DNA from: JAIQFL01 sp035295745 | GTDB lineage: Bacteria > Acidobacteriota > Terriglobia > Bryobacterales > Bryobacteraceae | Direction of reading: 5' to 3' | NCBI GenBank assembly: GCA_035295745.1 | Contig: DATGIL010000055.1 | Coordinates: forward strand, 62,001 to 126,000 | Length of the DNA stretch: 64,000 bases | In this document: one piece after another, positions 12,525 to 21,352 of the stretch | Position numbering within the stretch: the first letter of the stretch is position 1 | Layout of the letters: each line of letters opens with the position of its first letter | Translations under genes and position numbers: made by a program | The notes under the pieces: model-generated | Databases searched by the model: none | The model's input: only the letters and a program-made list of their open reading frames with translations | Told to the model about the DNA's origin: nothing

Positions 12525-12959
12525 TTACTTCGCCTGGATCTCCTCCATGTAGTTCAACAGCGCGTAGACGCGATCCTGGCCCTCATGCAGATTCGGCGTC
12601 ATATTGGTGAAAATCGGACCCCAGATCGGCATTTCCGCAGAACCGTGGGCAGGTACTCCCGACTCTCCGCGGAACGTGGCGAGGATCTTTTGCTCGGGAA
12701 ACTTCCCATTGTTGCGCCGGCTGATCTGTGTCAGGTCGGTGGGATTGGTCTTCAGGGCACCCGCTGCGGGACCGCTGCCTTTAGCGTCCTGGCCATGGCA
12801 CACTGCGCAGTATTGACGGAAGAGGTCCTTGCCGGACATCGCGGCAGTGGGCTTGGCGGGGACTTTCTTCACGCTCTTGTCCTGAGCGTGTACCGCAAAA
12901 GTCGACACTCCTACGGCCACAAGAAGAAAAAGATAAAGAGGTGCTGCAATTCTCTTCAT
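12525..12959 (-). CDS. Secreted mono-heme cytochrome c
   Basis: 144 aa. Cleavable signal peptide (APLYLFLLVAVGVSTFAVHA), a Lys-rich linker, then a class I cytochrome c domain with heme-binding CAVCH (QYCAVCHGQDAKGSG) and a probable axial Met in EMPIWGPIF. It probably carries electrons in the periplasm. The frame is open to 13079, but the extra 40 residues are encoded partly by the family B repeat, so the ATG at 12959 is chosen. TACAAT lies 6 nt before this ATG, so the transcript may be leaderless. The gene lies downstream of, and in the same direction as, the 13088-13858 gene, but a terminator-like hairpin separates them. Confidence 0.88.
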   Translation of the reverse strand: MKRIAAPLYLFLLVAVGVSTFAVHAQDKSVKKVPAKPTAAMSGKDLFRQYCAVCHGQDAKGSGPAAGALKTNPTDLTQISRRNNGKFPEQKILATFRGESGVPAHGSAEMPIWGPIFTNMTPNLHEGQDRVYALLNYMEEIQAK

Positions 12960-13033
12960 ACCCGGATTGTATGTCAAATCAGAACTTATTGGGTGAGAAA
13001 AGAGCTCATGGGGAATTTGACGGAGCCCGTGAA

Positions 13034-13080
13034 GTCTCGACACGAGTGTCGAGACGGCAAACAGAAGTGTTTGCGCCACG
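13034..13080 (-). terminator. Family B double-hairpin element B1
   Basis: Read on the minus strand: CGTGGCGC, a first hairpin AAACACTTCTGTTT, then a second hairpin GTCTCGACACTCGTGTCGAG closed by AC and followed by TTC. It begins 7 nt after the stop codon of the 13088-13858 gene and is in that gene's orientation, so it may end that transcript. Homologues are at 47405, 52426, 53563 and 63250. Confidence 0.7.
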
Positions 13081-13087
13081 GAAAGAT

Positions 13088-13858
13088 TTAATCCTTGTGT
13101 TTTTTGTGGAAGAATTTGTGTTGCAGATCGGGCCAGAATTCGGACATCAGGTTGCCCGTCACGCCACCGAACAGGCTCGTCTCTACACGGCCCGCCATCA
13201 CGCGGCCGCGGATGCTGGCTGCGGGGTAGTACAGATTGGAAGCCGCGATGCCTAAAGACATTCCGAAAATTCCCGAGGCATTGAAGGCATCGCGGCCAGA
13301 ATCCTGGCGGCAGATCACGAGACGGCTGATCGAGTAAAGAATCCGCGAAGGCACCTTAGCTTCCGGTCCTTTGCGGAAGTAGCGCGGATCCTGATGCAGC
13401 AGGTCCGCCAGAACTCCAGCGCTGAAGAAGTTCTGGGTACCGAAATCGGCCACGGCTGCGCCAAAGCGCTCGCCAAAGGCGCGCCCGCCTTCACCATACT
13501 TCGGGGTCTGATTGCCCATTTGGGAGAATCCGGCGCCTACCACTGCATTCACCAGATTAAAAGGATCGATCGTTTCTTTAAGCGCCAGCGACCACTTCTG
13601 CTTGTGTGTCAGAGGAGCGACGTGCCCGGTGGCGGCAGTCTCGGTGACCGTTTGGTAATCGGGAATGACGCCGAGGATGCGCTCTTCATTGAACGGGTCG
13701 ACGATCGCAGGGGCCGGAGCTGGAAGAATGGCAGCCGATTCGGTGGGCGCGGAAGGAGAGGACGCCGAATCGGTGGGAGCGCTCGCCGGTTGGCCGAATG
13801 CCGCGACGCTCACTACGAAACAACCGACCACCAGCGAGTTTGCTCGATGACCCAACAT
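13088..13858 (-). CDS. Conserved secreted protein of unknown function
   Basis: 256 aa. N-terminal signal peptide (SLVVGCFVVSVAAFGQPAS), then a low-complexity Ser/Ala/Pro segment (about residues 25-50). A globular part follows, with motifs DPFNEERILGVIPDYQTV, PLTHKQKWSLALKETIDPFN, LADLLHQDPRYFRKG and a His/Lys-rich C terminus (HKFFHKKHKD). Proteins with this layout are frequent in Acidobacteria and carry no characterised domain; I do not assign a function. There is no Shine-Dalgarno at the ATG. The element B1 follows the stop codon. Confidence 0.8.
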   Translation of the reverse strand: MLGHRANSLVVGCFVVSVAAFGQPASAPTDSASSPSAPTESAAILPAPAPAIVDPFNEERILGVIPDYQTVTETAATGHVAPLTHKQKWSLALKETIDPFNLVNAVVGAGFSQMGNQTPKYGEGGRAFGERFGAAVADFGTQNFFSAGVLADLLHQDPRYFRKGPEAKVPSRILYSISRLVICRQDSGRDAFNASGIFGMSLGIAASNLYYPAASIRGRVMAGRVETSLFGGVTGNLMSEFWPDLQHKFFHKKHKD

Positions 13859-13943
13859 GCAAGAGGCGCGCCGCGCTACAAGGAGGTTACTGGCGAGCGC
13901 CTCTCCTTCGCAAGGGGCCCTAAATGGCTATCTTCGTGCTAAA

Positions 13944-15506
13944 TCACCCAACGCGAGTGGCAACCGACTTGGCCTGCAGGAAAAGCAATAGATAATCTGG
14001 TCCCCCCGCCTTGGAATCGGTGCCAGACATATTAAACCCGCCAAATGGGTGCGCGCCCACCATCGCCCCGGTGCATTTCCGGTTCAAATAGAGGTTGCCC
14101 ACGTGGAAACGCTCGCGGGCCTGGCGCAGGTGCTCGGCGTTATTCGAGTACAAAGCGCCGGTCAGGCCGTATTGCGAATCGTTAGCCATTTCGAGAGCTT
14201 GTTCAAAGTCGCGGGCGCGGGTGACCGCCAGGACGGGCCCGAAGATTTCCTCCTGGAAAATGCGGGCGGCGGGGTCTACGTCCGCAATAATCGTCGGCGC
14301 GATGAAGTACCCCGTTTCTGGTACAGCGCCATCCCCGGTCATCAGGCGGCCTTCCTGTTTGCCGGTTTCGATATATTGCAGAATGCTTTTACGCGCACTG
14401 GCGCTGATCACAGGGCCCATGAAATTGCTGGGATCGTCGGAAGGGCCGACCTTGATCTTCGCCGCCTTGGCTACCAGTTTCTCCAGGAACTGATCATAGA
14501 TCGCGGTATGCACAATCGCGCGCGAGCAGGCGGAACACTTCTGCCCTTGAAAGCCAAAAGCCGAAGCCAATACGCCGTCAACCGCCTTCTCGAGATCGGC
14601 ATCGCCATCCACCACGATCGCGTCCTTGCCGCCCATTTCGGCAATTACGCGCTTGATCCAGATCTGCCCGGGCTGATGTTTTGCCGCCAGCTCGTTGATA
14701 TGCAGGCCCACATCGCGCGATCCGGTGAAGGAGATGAAGCGTGTCTTGGGGTGCTTCACGAGGACGTCGCCAACCGCGCCGCCGCTGCCCGTGAGCAGTG
14801 TAAAGCAGGCCTCTGGGAATCCGGCCTCGAGCAACACCTCGGCGAACTTTGCGGCGATAGTCGGAGTTTCACTTGACGGCTTGAGAATCGCTGTATTTCC
14901 GGTCACGAGCGCGGCGGCGCTCATGCCCACCAGAATTGCCAAAGGGAAATTCCATGGTGGAATCACCACACCCACGCCCAGAGGAATATAAATCATCTCA
15001 TCGTGCTCGCCGGGGAGTTGCAGGACGGGCTGCGGACCAGCCATGCGCTCCATTTCTCTCGCATAGTATTCGCAAAAATCGATGGCTTCGCAGACGTCGG
15101 CCTCGGCCTCGGGCCAGGTTTTTCCGGCTTCATAAACCAGCCACGCGTCGAATTCGAACTTGCGCGCTCGCAGGATTCGCGCTGCGTCCAGCAGCAGGCG
15201 GACGCGCTCTTCGGCGGGAGTCCGGCTCCACTGTTGGAAGGCGGCATACGCGCTTTCCACGGCGCGATTCGCCAATTCGGGGGTGGCTTTGTGATGCCGC
15301 CCGACGACCTCGGAAGTATTGGAGGGATTGACGGAGACCAGAAGGTTGCCGGTTGAGATGTATTCGCCCGAGATTCGCAGAGGATATTCGCGGCCGAATT
15401 CAGAACGAACTTTCGCCAGAGCGTCGAGCATGGCTTGCCGGTTCTCGGACAGGGAGAAGTCGGCCAGAGGTTCGTTGCGGAATTGCGTTAGGGTAGCAGT
15501 TGCCAT
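13944..15506 (-). CDS. L-glutamate gamma-semialdehyde (1-pyrroline-5-carboxylate) dehydrogenase
   Basis: 520 aa. It oxidises glutamate-gamma-semialdehyde to glutamate with NAD(P)+, the second step of proline catabolism (RocA/PruA type, without a proline dehydrogenase domain). It is an aldehyde dehydrogenase fold with NAD-binding VVIPPWNFPLAILVGMSAA, the general base in IAEMGGKDAIVV, and the catalytic Cys in FGFQGQKCSACSRAIVH. The C-terminal P5CDH signature is YLNRKCTGAMVGAHPFGGFN. The start is ATG 15506 (MATATLTQF), or 15515 three codons earlier; the frame open to 15779 runs antisense into the divergent permease gene and is not coding there. No proline dehydrogenase gene is adjacent. Confidence 0.93.
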   Translation of the reverse strand: MATATLTQFRNEPLADFSLSENRQAMLDALAKVRSEFGREYPLRISGEYISTGNLLVSVNPSNTSEVVGRHHKATPELANRAVESAYAAFQQWSRTPAEERVRLLLDAARILRARKFEFDAWLVYEAGKTWPEAEADVCEAIDFCEYYAREMERMAGPQPVLQLPGEHDEMIYIPLGVGVVIPPWNFPLAILVGMSAAALVTGNTAILKPSSETPTIAAKFAEVLLEAGFPEACFTLLTGSGGAVGDVLVKHPKTRFISFTGSRDVGLHINELAAKHQPGQIWIKRVIAEMGGKDAIVVDGDADLEKAVDGVLASAFGFQGQKCSACSRAIVHTAIYDQFLEKLVAKAAKIKVGPSDDPSNFMGPVISASARKSILQYIETGKQEGRLMTGDGAVPETGYFIAPTIIADVDPAARIFQEEIFGPVLAVTRARDFEQALEMANDSQYGLTGALYSNNAEHLRQARERFHVGNLYLNRKCTGAMVGAHPFGGFNMSGTDSKAGGPDYLLLFLQAKSVATRVG

Positions 15507-15564
15507 CTCTTTCATCTTACAAAGCCCCGTTAACGGTTGCTTCCTCAAGCACGTCCTTGAGCCG

Positions 15565-17973
15565 ATGCGATTCGGAGAAAAAGTGTGGCAGGACATTCGG
15601 TTCGCCCTACGGACGGCGCGCCAGAGCCCGGGTTTCGTTTTGGCAGCGGTGGGAACGCTGTCGCTGGGGATTGGCGCGGTGGCCGCCATCTTCAGCATTT
15701 TGAGCGGCGTGCTGCTGCGTCCCCTGCCCTTCGCGCATCCCGAGCGCCTGGTGCAATTTATCCAGTTTGATCCGCACAATCCTGCCGGCGCGGTCTATTA
15801 TCGCGATCTCGTGACCGCGCGTACGCAGGGGCACATCTTCGACGAGATCGTCACGTACGGGAACGGCAGCCGGAATCTGATCGACGAGCCGGAGCCGGAA
15901 CGTATTCAGACCGTCAGGGCAGACCGGAATCTATTTCGCGTGCTTGGTGTGGCGCCGATCGTCGGGAGGACCTTCACCGACGACGATCCGCTCACCGTGG
16001 CGGTACTCTCGGCGAGTTTGTGGAAACGCCGTTTCGGCGCGGACCCTGCGTGCGTGGGCCGAAAGATTACGCTCGACGGCGAGCTATACACGGTTCTGGG
16101 AGTGATGCCGGACAACTTCCAGTTTCCGTACCGGTCTGCGCGCACGGAGATGTGGATTCCGTGGACGATGCCGCCAGAACGAGCGACGAATCCCAATGCG
16201 CGCGTCGATCTGGCGGTCGGCAGATTGACGCCGGGCGTCACTTTGGAGGTGGCGCGGCGCCAGATGGCGGCACTCGACACCAGGTTCGCCGCGGAAGATG
16301 CCAATCGCATCGGCCGCAGCACGCTCCTCACACCGCTCGCGGGGGTTGTGTCAGGTTCCGTGCGAGCCCCGCTGGTCACCCTCTTCGGCGCGGTGGCGCT
16401 GGTGTTGCTGATTGCATGCGCGAACGTGGCCAATCTCCTGCTCGCGCGCGCCTCCCGGAGATCGCACGAGATCGCGGTTCGGGCGGCGCTCGGGGCCAGC
16501 CGTGGATGTCTGCTGCAGCAGTTTCTGACGGAAAGCCTGATCCTCAGCCTGGCGGGAGCATTGGGCGGATTGTGGACCGGGATCGCCGCGACCCGGCTCA
16601 TCGTAAGCATAGCCGCTGCTCGTCTGCCACGGGCTGCGGAGATCGGAATGGACTGGCGCGTCTTCCTGTTCCTGACTCTAGCGGCTGTGGTCTCGGGCCT
16701 GACATTCGGAATCCTGCCGGCCCTGAGCGCGTCACGAGTGAGTCCGGACGCCGCTCTCAAACAGGCGGGCCGCGGTGCGGTGCAATTCGGCATCGCTGGA
16801 TGGAATGGGCGATGGCTGCGCGACGGCTTGGTGGTTGGCGAGGTGGCGCTCTCGTTTTTGCTCCTGGTGAGCGCTGGAATGCTGTTGCGCGGATTTGTGA
16901 GGCTGCAGGAGACCCCGTCGGGAATGGTGACGGACGATGTGCTCACGATGCGCCTGACCGTCGCGTTTGAAGAGTATCGAAGCCCGGGCAGCTTCGGAAG
17001 GTATCTGCACGAACTGGAGAACCGAGTCCACGGCGTCCCAGGAGTTCGCAGCGCCGGCTTCATTCAATATCTCCCTCTGCAGAATTTTGGATGGAACGCC
17101 TCTTTCACGATTCAGGGGCAAGCGCCGGCATCCGCCGAGCAGACACCTCGAACCGAGCTGCGATATGTCAGCCCTGGGTATTTCGAGACGTTGCACATCC
17201 CGATCCTCCAAGGGCGCAATCTGAATGAGCGCGACACCAGCGATGCACCGCGAGTGATCCTGGTGAACGAAGCGCTCGCGCTCCGCTATTTCCCGGGTCA
17301 GAATCCGCAGGGTCGAGTCACGGACCGCGGCACCATCATCGGGGTAGTCGGCGACGTGCGCACGACGCGGCTCGATCGCCCGGCAACACCCGAGATCTAT
17401 TACTCCTTTGTGCAAAACGCGGCGGCGACGTCGGATGCGGGCGTGTCCCTGGTGGTGCTGGCGCACGCGCATCCGGAATCGGTGGCGAAGGATGTGGTCC
17501 GCGCGATCCAACAGGTGAATCCGCGTCAGGTGGTGTACGACGTGAAGCCGATGAACCGCGTGATCGTGAACTCGCTGGCGGACCTGCAACTGTATCTGTG
17601 GTTGCTAGGCGCGTTCGCCGCACTGGCGCTGCTGCTGGCTGTTTCGGGAGTGTATGCCGTGATCGCGTGCCTGGTGGCGGGGCGCACGCAGGAGTTCGGG
17701 ATTCGTGTCGCGCTGGGGGCGCGAAGCCGGCAGATCGTCGGCATGGTACTGACACACTGTCTTGGCCTGGTACTGGCTGGGAGTGTGCTCGGTGCGGCGG
17801 GAGCGATCGCGGCGGGGCGAGCCCTCAGGAATCTGTCGGATGGAGTTACGACCGCAGATTTGGCGACGCCGATCGGGGTGGCCGTGATGCTCACGATTGC
17901 GGGACTGGCGGCGGCGCTGGCTCCGGCGCGGCGCGCGATGCAGGTGGATGCGATAACGGCGTTGCAAGACTAG
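15565..17973 (+). CDS. ADOP-family ABC transporter permease (FtsX/MacB type)
   Basis: 803 aa, intact. N-terminal cytoplasmic ADOP segment EKVWQDIRFALRTARQSPGF, first membrane helix with LGIGAVAAIFSILSGVLLRP, MacB periplasmic domain (about residues 60-250), FtsX domain 1 (LIACANVANLLLARASRRS, then HEIAVRAALGASRG), a second periplasmic domain, and FtsX domain 2 (LAVSGVYAVIACLVAGRTQE, then FGIRVALGARSRQ). No ATPase gene is nearby, as usual for this family, so the substrate is unknown; MacB-like proteins act in export or mechanotransmission. The ATG at 15565 matches the family N terminus; the frame open from 15319 overlaps the dehydrogenase gene antisense. It is the intact counterpart of the broken copy at the left edge. 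Confidence 0.92.
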   Translation: MRFGEKVWQDIRFALRTARQSPGFVLAAVGTLSLGIGAVAAIFSILSGVLLRPLPFAHPERLVQFIQFDPHNPAGAVYYRDLVTARTQGHIFDEIVTYGNGSRNLIDEPEPERIQTVRADRNLFRVLGVAPIVGRTFTDDDPLTVAVLSASLWKRRFGADPACVGRKITLDGELYTVLGVMPDNFQFPYRSARTEMWIPWTMPPERATNPNARVDLAVGRLTPGVTLEVARRQMAALDTRFAAEDANRIGRSTLLTPLAGVVSGSVRAPLVTLFGAVALVLLIACANVANLLLARASRRSHEIAVRAALGASRGCLLQQFLTESLILSLAGALGGLWTGIAATRLIVSIAAARLPRAAEIGMDWRVFLFLTLAAVVSGLTFGILPALSASRVSPDAALKQAGRGAVQFGIAGWNGRWLRDGLVVGEVALSFLLLVSAGMLLRGFVRLQETPSGMVTDDVLTMRLTVAFEEYRSPGSFGRYLHELENRVHGVPGVRSAGFIQYLPLQNFGWNASFTIQGQAPASAEQTPRTELRYVSPGYFETLHIPILQGRNLNERDTSDAPRVILVNEALALRYFPGQNPQGRVTDRGTIIGVVGDVRTTRLDRPATPEIYYSFVQNAAATSDAGVSLVVLAHAHPESVAKDVVRAIQQVNPRQVVYDVKPMNRVIVNSLADLQLYLWLLGAFAALALLLAVSGVYAVIACLVAGRTQEFGIRVALGARSRQIVGMVLTHCLGLVLAGSVLGAAGAIAAGRALRNLSDGVTTADLATPIGVAVMLTIAGLAAALAPARRAMQVDAITALQD

Positions 17974-18063
17974 ACGAGATTGGTTCGGCTCACTGCTTCT
18001 CAAACAATTACTTTCGTGCCGGACAAACCTGCGAATCGAAGAGGAAGTGGTATGCTCTCCCTT

Positions 18064-18663
18064 ATGCCAAACCATTTGGGAAAGCTGGGCGCCCGTTTCG
18101 CCTTACCAGTCCTCTGCTTGTCGCTTACCGCGAGTGCTCAAACTGCGCCCGCGCCTGCTCAGGTCCCATCTGCCAGCGCGGCCGGCGTTGCAGTCGCAAA
18201 CCCGACCTACATTTCCATTCCCATGGAGATCACCGTCAACCGCTCCGCCACCGACGTTTGGAAACGCATCGGCAAGTTCTGCGATATCGGTGAATGGATG
18301 CAGATCCCGTGCACGATTACCGCAGGCAAAGACGGCGAAGTCGGGGCAATCAGGAGTGTCGCAAACGAGGTGCTGGTGGGGAAGACCGAACTCTCTTACA
18401 CCTACACTCAACCCGTAAGGGAGGGGCGGCCCTACAACCTGTATCACGGCACGCTCGAAACGCGACCGCTGACGGCCAGCACGTCGAAACTCGTTTACAC
18501 CCTGGTTTACGACAATTCGATGCTGGCGGACGACGCGGCCCGCGAAAAGGACAAGGCGCAAAGGACTACGAGGTTCATGCAAGCCCTCCAGAATATGAAG
18601 ATCCTCGCCGAAGGCGGCACACTGCCGCCACCCGCGGCCCGCAGCGGTGCCCCCAAGAAGTAG
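18064..18663 (+). CDS. Secreted SRPBCC (polyketide cyclase-like) family protein
   Basis: 199 aa. A signal peptide (LGARFALPVLCLSLTASAQ) precedes a START-like helix-grip domain: ISIPMEITVNRSATDVWKRI, FCDIGEWMQIPCTIT and a C-terminal helix REKDKAQRTTRFMQALQNM. The domain binds a hydrophobic ligand; the ligand is unknown. Two starts compete: ATG 18064 with TATGCT 7 nt upstream (leaderless pattern), and ATG 18052 with GAGGAAG upstream. The gene is 90 nt downstream of the permease in the same direction, but its own promoter-like box suggests separate transcription. Confidence 0.82.
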   Translation: MPNHLGKLGARFALPVLCLSLTASAQTAPAPAQVPSASAAGVAVANPTYISIPMEITVNRSATDVWKRIGKFCDIGEWMQIPCTITAGKDGEVGAIRSVANEVLVGKTELSYTYTQPVREGRPYNLYHGTLETRPLTASTSKLVYTLVYDNSMLADDAAREKDKAQRTTRFMQALQNMKILAEGGTLPPPAARSGAPKK

Positions 18664-18780
18664 AGTTGCGCTTTAAATTGGCAGGTGGGGTCACTTCCTT
18701 GCCGTTCTCGATCATGTCCGCCAATACCTGAGGGGCCTGTCGACTCGCGCTTTCGTACGGCATCTTGCTCGCAGCCGCCA

Positions 18781-18936
18781 TCAGCCAAGACTCCTGGTAG
18801 CTGCGGCGCGAAAGCCAATATTCATTTCCTCCATCTTTCCGTTGTTCGACGCGACCTTGTAAGGCCTCTCGAAAATCAGGTCATCGTGGATTGCGGCGGC
18901 ATTGCCCCCTGACGGGATGAATGCCGCCGCACAGCC
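18781..18936 (-). pseudogene. Possible gene remnant resembling an FGE-sulfatase-type C terminus
   Basis: In the 277-nt gap between the SRPBCC and haloperoxidase genes the minus strand reads DDLIFERPYKVASNNGKMEE, then MNIGFRAAATRSLG and a stop at 18781. The GFRAA ending resembles the last strand of formylglycine-generating-enzyme-like domains. There is no start codon or upstream domain; the frame runs into the 3' end of the haloperoxidase gene. A second unassigned minus-strand frame (SKMPYESASRQAPQVLADMI, stop at 18575) overlaps the SRPBCC gene end. This is read as decayed coding sequence. Confidence 0.3.
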
Positions 18937-18940
18937 TCGG

Positions 18941-20203
18941 CTATTGAACCCCGGCGCTGTTCCTGACGCTCTTCACAGCGCGAAAGTGGTTTCGCACGAC
19001 GCCCTGCGCTACTGATTCTCCAAGCTGACGGCCCGCCTCCAGCGAATGATAGAAGTGGAACCCCGAATACATGCGAGCCCAGAAGACCTCGTCCATCCAG
19101 TCGCGCGTGTCTTCAAACACGTGTTTGTGGACGCCATCGGTGAATGCCAGGCTGTCTGTGACAACGTGGACCCTGGTGGTGCCGAAAAAGTTCGCAATCA
19201 GCGTGGTCGCCGCGCCTGTTAAGCAACCATGTGCCGCCGGATATTCGGGATGGTTCGGAGTCGTTCCCAGGGAGAGCCAGGACGCGTCGGCGGGGGTATC
19301 GGCGTTTCCGCCGCCTGCCGCGATCGCGGTGACCGGCCTCCAGAAACCGTACTTGTACTTCCCGTTGAAACACCCGATGGACGCATCCGCGACTCCGGTC
19401 CAGACCATTGCCATCAGACGGGCCGCATCCGCGGTGCCCAGATTGTTATTGCTCACCAGGTTGTTGAATACCCGGGCATACTGTGCCCCGGTGTGTTCCG
19501 TCCAATAGACTCCAATCTCGGTTTCCGCCGCGGACCGAACCGTGCTGTTCGTTCCTCCGTAATTTCGAGTCAGGTTGTAGTCCCGGCTCCAAGGTTCGCT
19601 GCTTAAGGCTCTGGGGGGATCGGGGAGTTGGTCGCTCGCCGATTTCATCGTGAACGGCCGCATCTGGCCGAGCCACGGAGTCGCGGGAGCGGCGAAGGCG
19701 GGCGGTGTCGGAATCCATGCCCCGGGACCCGATCCGGGCGTGTAGGTTACGTTGGCTTCGAGGCCGTCTCCGGTGCGTGCGCTGATGACTGCCATCGCCG
19801 CCGCCTCGCCCACGGCTACGCCGGCCGTCTTCGCATCCGGGTCCCCCACAATAGCTGCTAAGGAGGCCGTGAATTGAGTGTCCAGTGCCGTCTGTTGAAG
19901 CGGGAAATAGTTGACCAGAATGCGATGCGCCGCGGCCACCGCGGCGGCGTCGACAGAAGCGTTGGAAGGTCCGGCGATTCGGTAGTAAAACGGTTCGTAT
20001 TCGCCTGTAATGGCGTTAACCGCGTCGTACATGGCGAGGCTCGAGTAGGCGAGCCAGACGGTGGACGCGGCGGGCACCTTGCCCCCATTCGCGATGATTG
20101 TAGTTGACCCGATGGCGTTCCAGTCCGCGACGACATTCGCCGCGTTTAGCACCGAGGCCAAAGACAGCGGTGCGATCAACCAAAGTTTTTTGCTCCTTAT
20201 CAT
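18941..20203 (-). CDS. Vanadium-dependent haloperoxidase-like (PAP2 superfamily) secreted protein
   Basis: 420 aa. Signal peptide (LWLIAPLSLASVLNAANVV), then an all-helical vanadium haloperoxidase/acid phosphatase fold. The family motif is PNHPEYPAAHGCLTGA, with a distal His in YSGFHFYHSLEAGRQLG. Members oxidise halides with peroxide or act as phosphatases; which applies here cannot be told. ATG 20203 has a strong AAGGAG Shine-Dalgarno. Its 5' region (20204-20290) is nearly identical to that of the repeat protein gene at 21353-23561, and each is divergent from an ECF sigma gene or its remnant, suggesting shared control. Confidence 0.88.
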   Translation of the reverse strand: MIRSKKLWLIAPLSLASVLNAANVVADWNAIGSTTIIANGGKVPAASTVWLAYSSLAMYDAVNAITGEYEPFYYRIAGPSNASVDAAAVAAAHRILVNYFPLQQTALDTQFTASLAAIVGDPDAKTAGVAVGEAAAMAVISARTGDGLEANVTYTPGSGPGAWIPTPPAFAAPATPWLGQMRPFTMKSASDQLPDPPRALSSEPWSRDYNLTRNYGGTNSTVRSAAETEIGVYWTEHTGAQYARVFNNLVSNNNLGTADAARLMAMVWTGVADASIGCFNGKYKYGFWRPVTAIAAGGGNADTPADASWLSLGTTPNHPEYPAAHGCLTGAATTLIANFFGTTRVHVVTDSLAFTDGVHKHVFEDTRDWMDEVFWARMYSGFHFYHSLEAGRQLGESVAQGVVRNHFRAVKSVRNSAGVQ

Positions 20204-20660
20204 AAACTCTTCTCCTTTTTCGTGATGAGGTAGGGATATCGATTCCCTCCACCTACACGCGAGAAACACCCGTCAAAAACACAACAGCAGTCGAGTTATT
20301 TTTGCGATATCATGTCCCACTAGGGCCGTGGAGTCGCAAACCTCTGATACGACGAAGCTTCTTCTTGCGTGGGCGGATGGCGATGAGAACGCACTGGAGG
20401 CCCTGACTCCGCGCGTGTACCGTGAACTGCGCCGCATGGCTGCGGGGTTCATGAGGCGCGAGCGCGAAGGACAAACCCTACAGGCCACGGCCCTGGTTCA
20501 CGAAGTCTACCTGCGGTTGATCGACGTGCAAAATGTCCCGCGGCACGGCAAAGCTCACTTCTTCGCGATGTGCGCCCAGATCATGCGGCGGATACTGGTG
20601 GACGCGGCGCGCAAACGCGCAACCGGTAAGCACGGCGGGGGTTTCGGCCACATCGAACTA
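20201..20660. repeat. Duplicated module copy 1: shared 5' region plus ECF sigma gene
   Basis: From the haloperoxidase start codon through the divergent sigma gene, this stretch aligns base by base with 23559-24010 (copy 2). The first 90 nt (Shine-Dalgarno, CGTGATGAGG, GGGATATC, CCTACACGCGAGAAACA) are the best conserved. Downstream, the sigma coding part is intact here and broken in copy 2. The conserved non-coding part probably holds a promoter for the minus-strand genes, possibly read by this sigma factor. Confidence 0.8.
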
Positions 20661-20894
20661 ACCGAAGTCCCCGACTTGAGTGTCCGCAAAGACCGCGATC
20701 TCCTGGTCTTGAACGACGCGCTCGACGAATTGAAAGACTCCGATCCACGCAAGGCGAAAATCGTCGAGCTTCGTTACTTTGGCGGACTGAGTGTGGAGGA
20801 GACTGCGGCAGTGCTGAATGTTTCGGAGGGAACCGTCACCCGGGATTGGCGGCTCGCACGTGGGTGGCTCATCTCGGAAATCGGTAAAGCCTGA
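20328..20894 (+). CDS. ECF RNA polymerase sigma factor (TIGR02999-like)
   Basis: 188 aa, GTG start. Region 2 is LEALTPRVYRELRRMAAGFM and TALVHEVYLRLIDVQNVPRH, with AHFFAMCAQIMRRILVDAAR; region 4 is IVELRYFGGLSVEETAAVLN followed by SEGTVTRDWRLARGWL. This is the acidobacterial/planctomycete ECF subfamily that usually works with Ser/Thr kinases rather than a membrane anti-sigma factor. It is divergent from the haloperoxidase gene across a short shared 5' region. The nearest kinase (24125-26890) is on the other strand and not co-transcribed. A decayed paralogue is at 23686. Confidence 0.92.
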   Translation: MESQTSDTTKLLLAWADGDENALEALTPRVYRELRRMAAGFMRREREGQTLQATALVHEVYLRLIDVQNVPRHGKAHFFAMCAQIMRRILVDAARKRATGKHGGGFGHIELTEVPDLSVRKDRDLLVLNDALDELKDSDPRKAKIVELRYFGGLSVEETAAVLNVSEGTVTRDWRLARGWLISEIGKA

Positions 20895-20943
20895 ACCGCC
20901 TGTTTTCTTGCTGCCCGCTCCGCTCCGGTCCGAAATGGGTCCG

Positions 20944-21255
20944 CTAACACGAATGCCCAGCCAGTATGCGGCTCGCCTCGGGATCGCCATAACCGGCCTG
21001 ACGTTTCCGCCCGACGAAGTAGAGCGCGCAGCCGTCGACGGCCTCGAATGATCTGATCGGCCTGTTGTCAAAGGAAGGCGCCGTGTGATCTGTCCAATCG
21101 ATACCCGTCATAGCCATCGCCACCTTCGGCTGGGACCAATCAGAAATCCGATCTCGCTCGTCCGGCCACCAGCCGTTCTTGTACTCCACTCTCGCGTTTG
21201 CGCCACTCAGACTTCGTGTCAGACGCTCCTTCGTTGGGTGCAAGGGGACTTCCAA
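20944..21255 (-). CDS. Weak hypothetical ORF downstream of the repeat protein
   Basis: 103 aa in the 458-nt convergent gap between the ECF gene and the repeat protein gene, on the same strand as the latter. It includes EYKNGWWPDERDRISDWSQP and SFEAVDGCALYFVGRKRQ, which look protein-like, but there is no Shine-Dalgarno and no family is recognised. It may be a remnant of a longer secreted protein in this rearranged block. The rest of the gap holds only the hairpin at 21284-21317. Confidence 0.25.
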   Translation of the reverse strand: MEVPLHPTKERLTRSLSGANARVEYKNGWWPDERDRISDWSQPKVAMAMTGIDWTDHTAPSFDNRPIRSFEAVDGCALYFVGRKRQAGYGDPEASRILAGHSC

Positions 21256-21283
21256 ACCACGTTAGACCATTCCCGGCACACAA

Positions 21284-21317
21284 GCCAAAGGCCCCGGAGC
21301 GATCCAGGGCCTTTGGC
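21284..21317 (-). terminator. Hairpin terminator after the repeat protein gene
   Basis: Perfect 11-bp stem: GCCAAAGGCCC at 21284-21294 and GGGCCTTTGGC at 21307-21317, with a 12-nt loop. It lies 35 nt after the stop codon of the 21353-23561 gene. On the minus strand the stem is followed by TTGTGTG, a weak U tract, so termination efficiency is uncertain. It could also act on the convergent ECF transcript. Confidence 0.6.
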
Positions 21318-21352
21318 ATTGCGATGTTCCGAATCGGGATGTCCCGAGGATC

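Noticed and set aside
12960..13079. 40-residue N-terminal extension of the cytochrome c ORF
   Set aside because: Its first part is translated from the family B repeat, and a signal peptide starts at the internal Met (12959).
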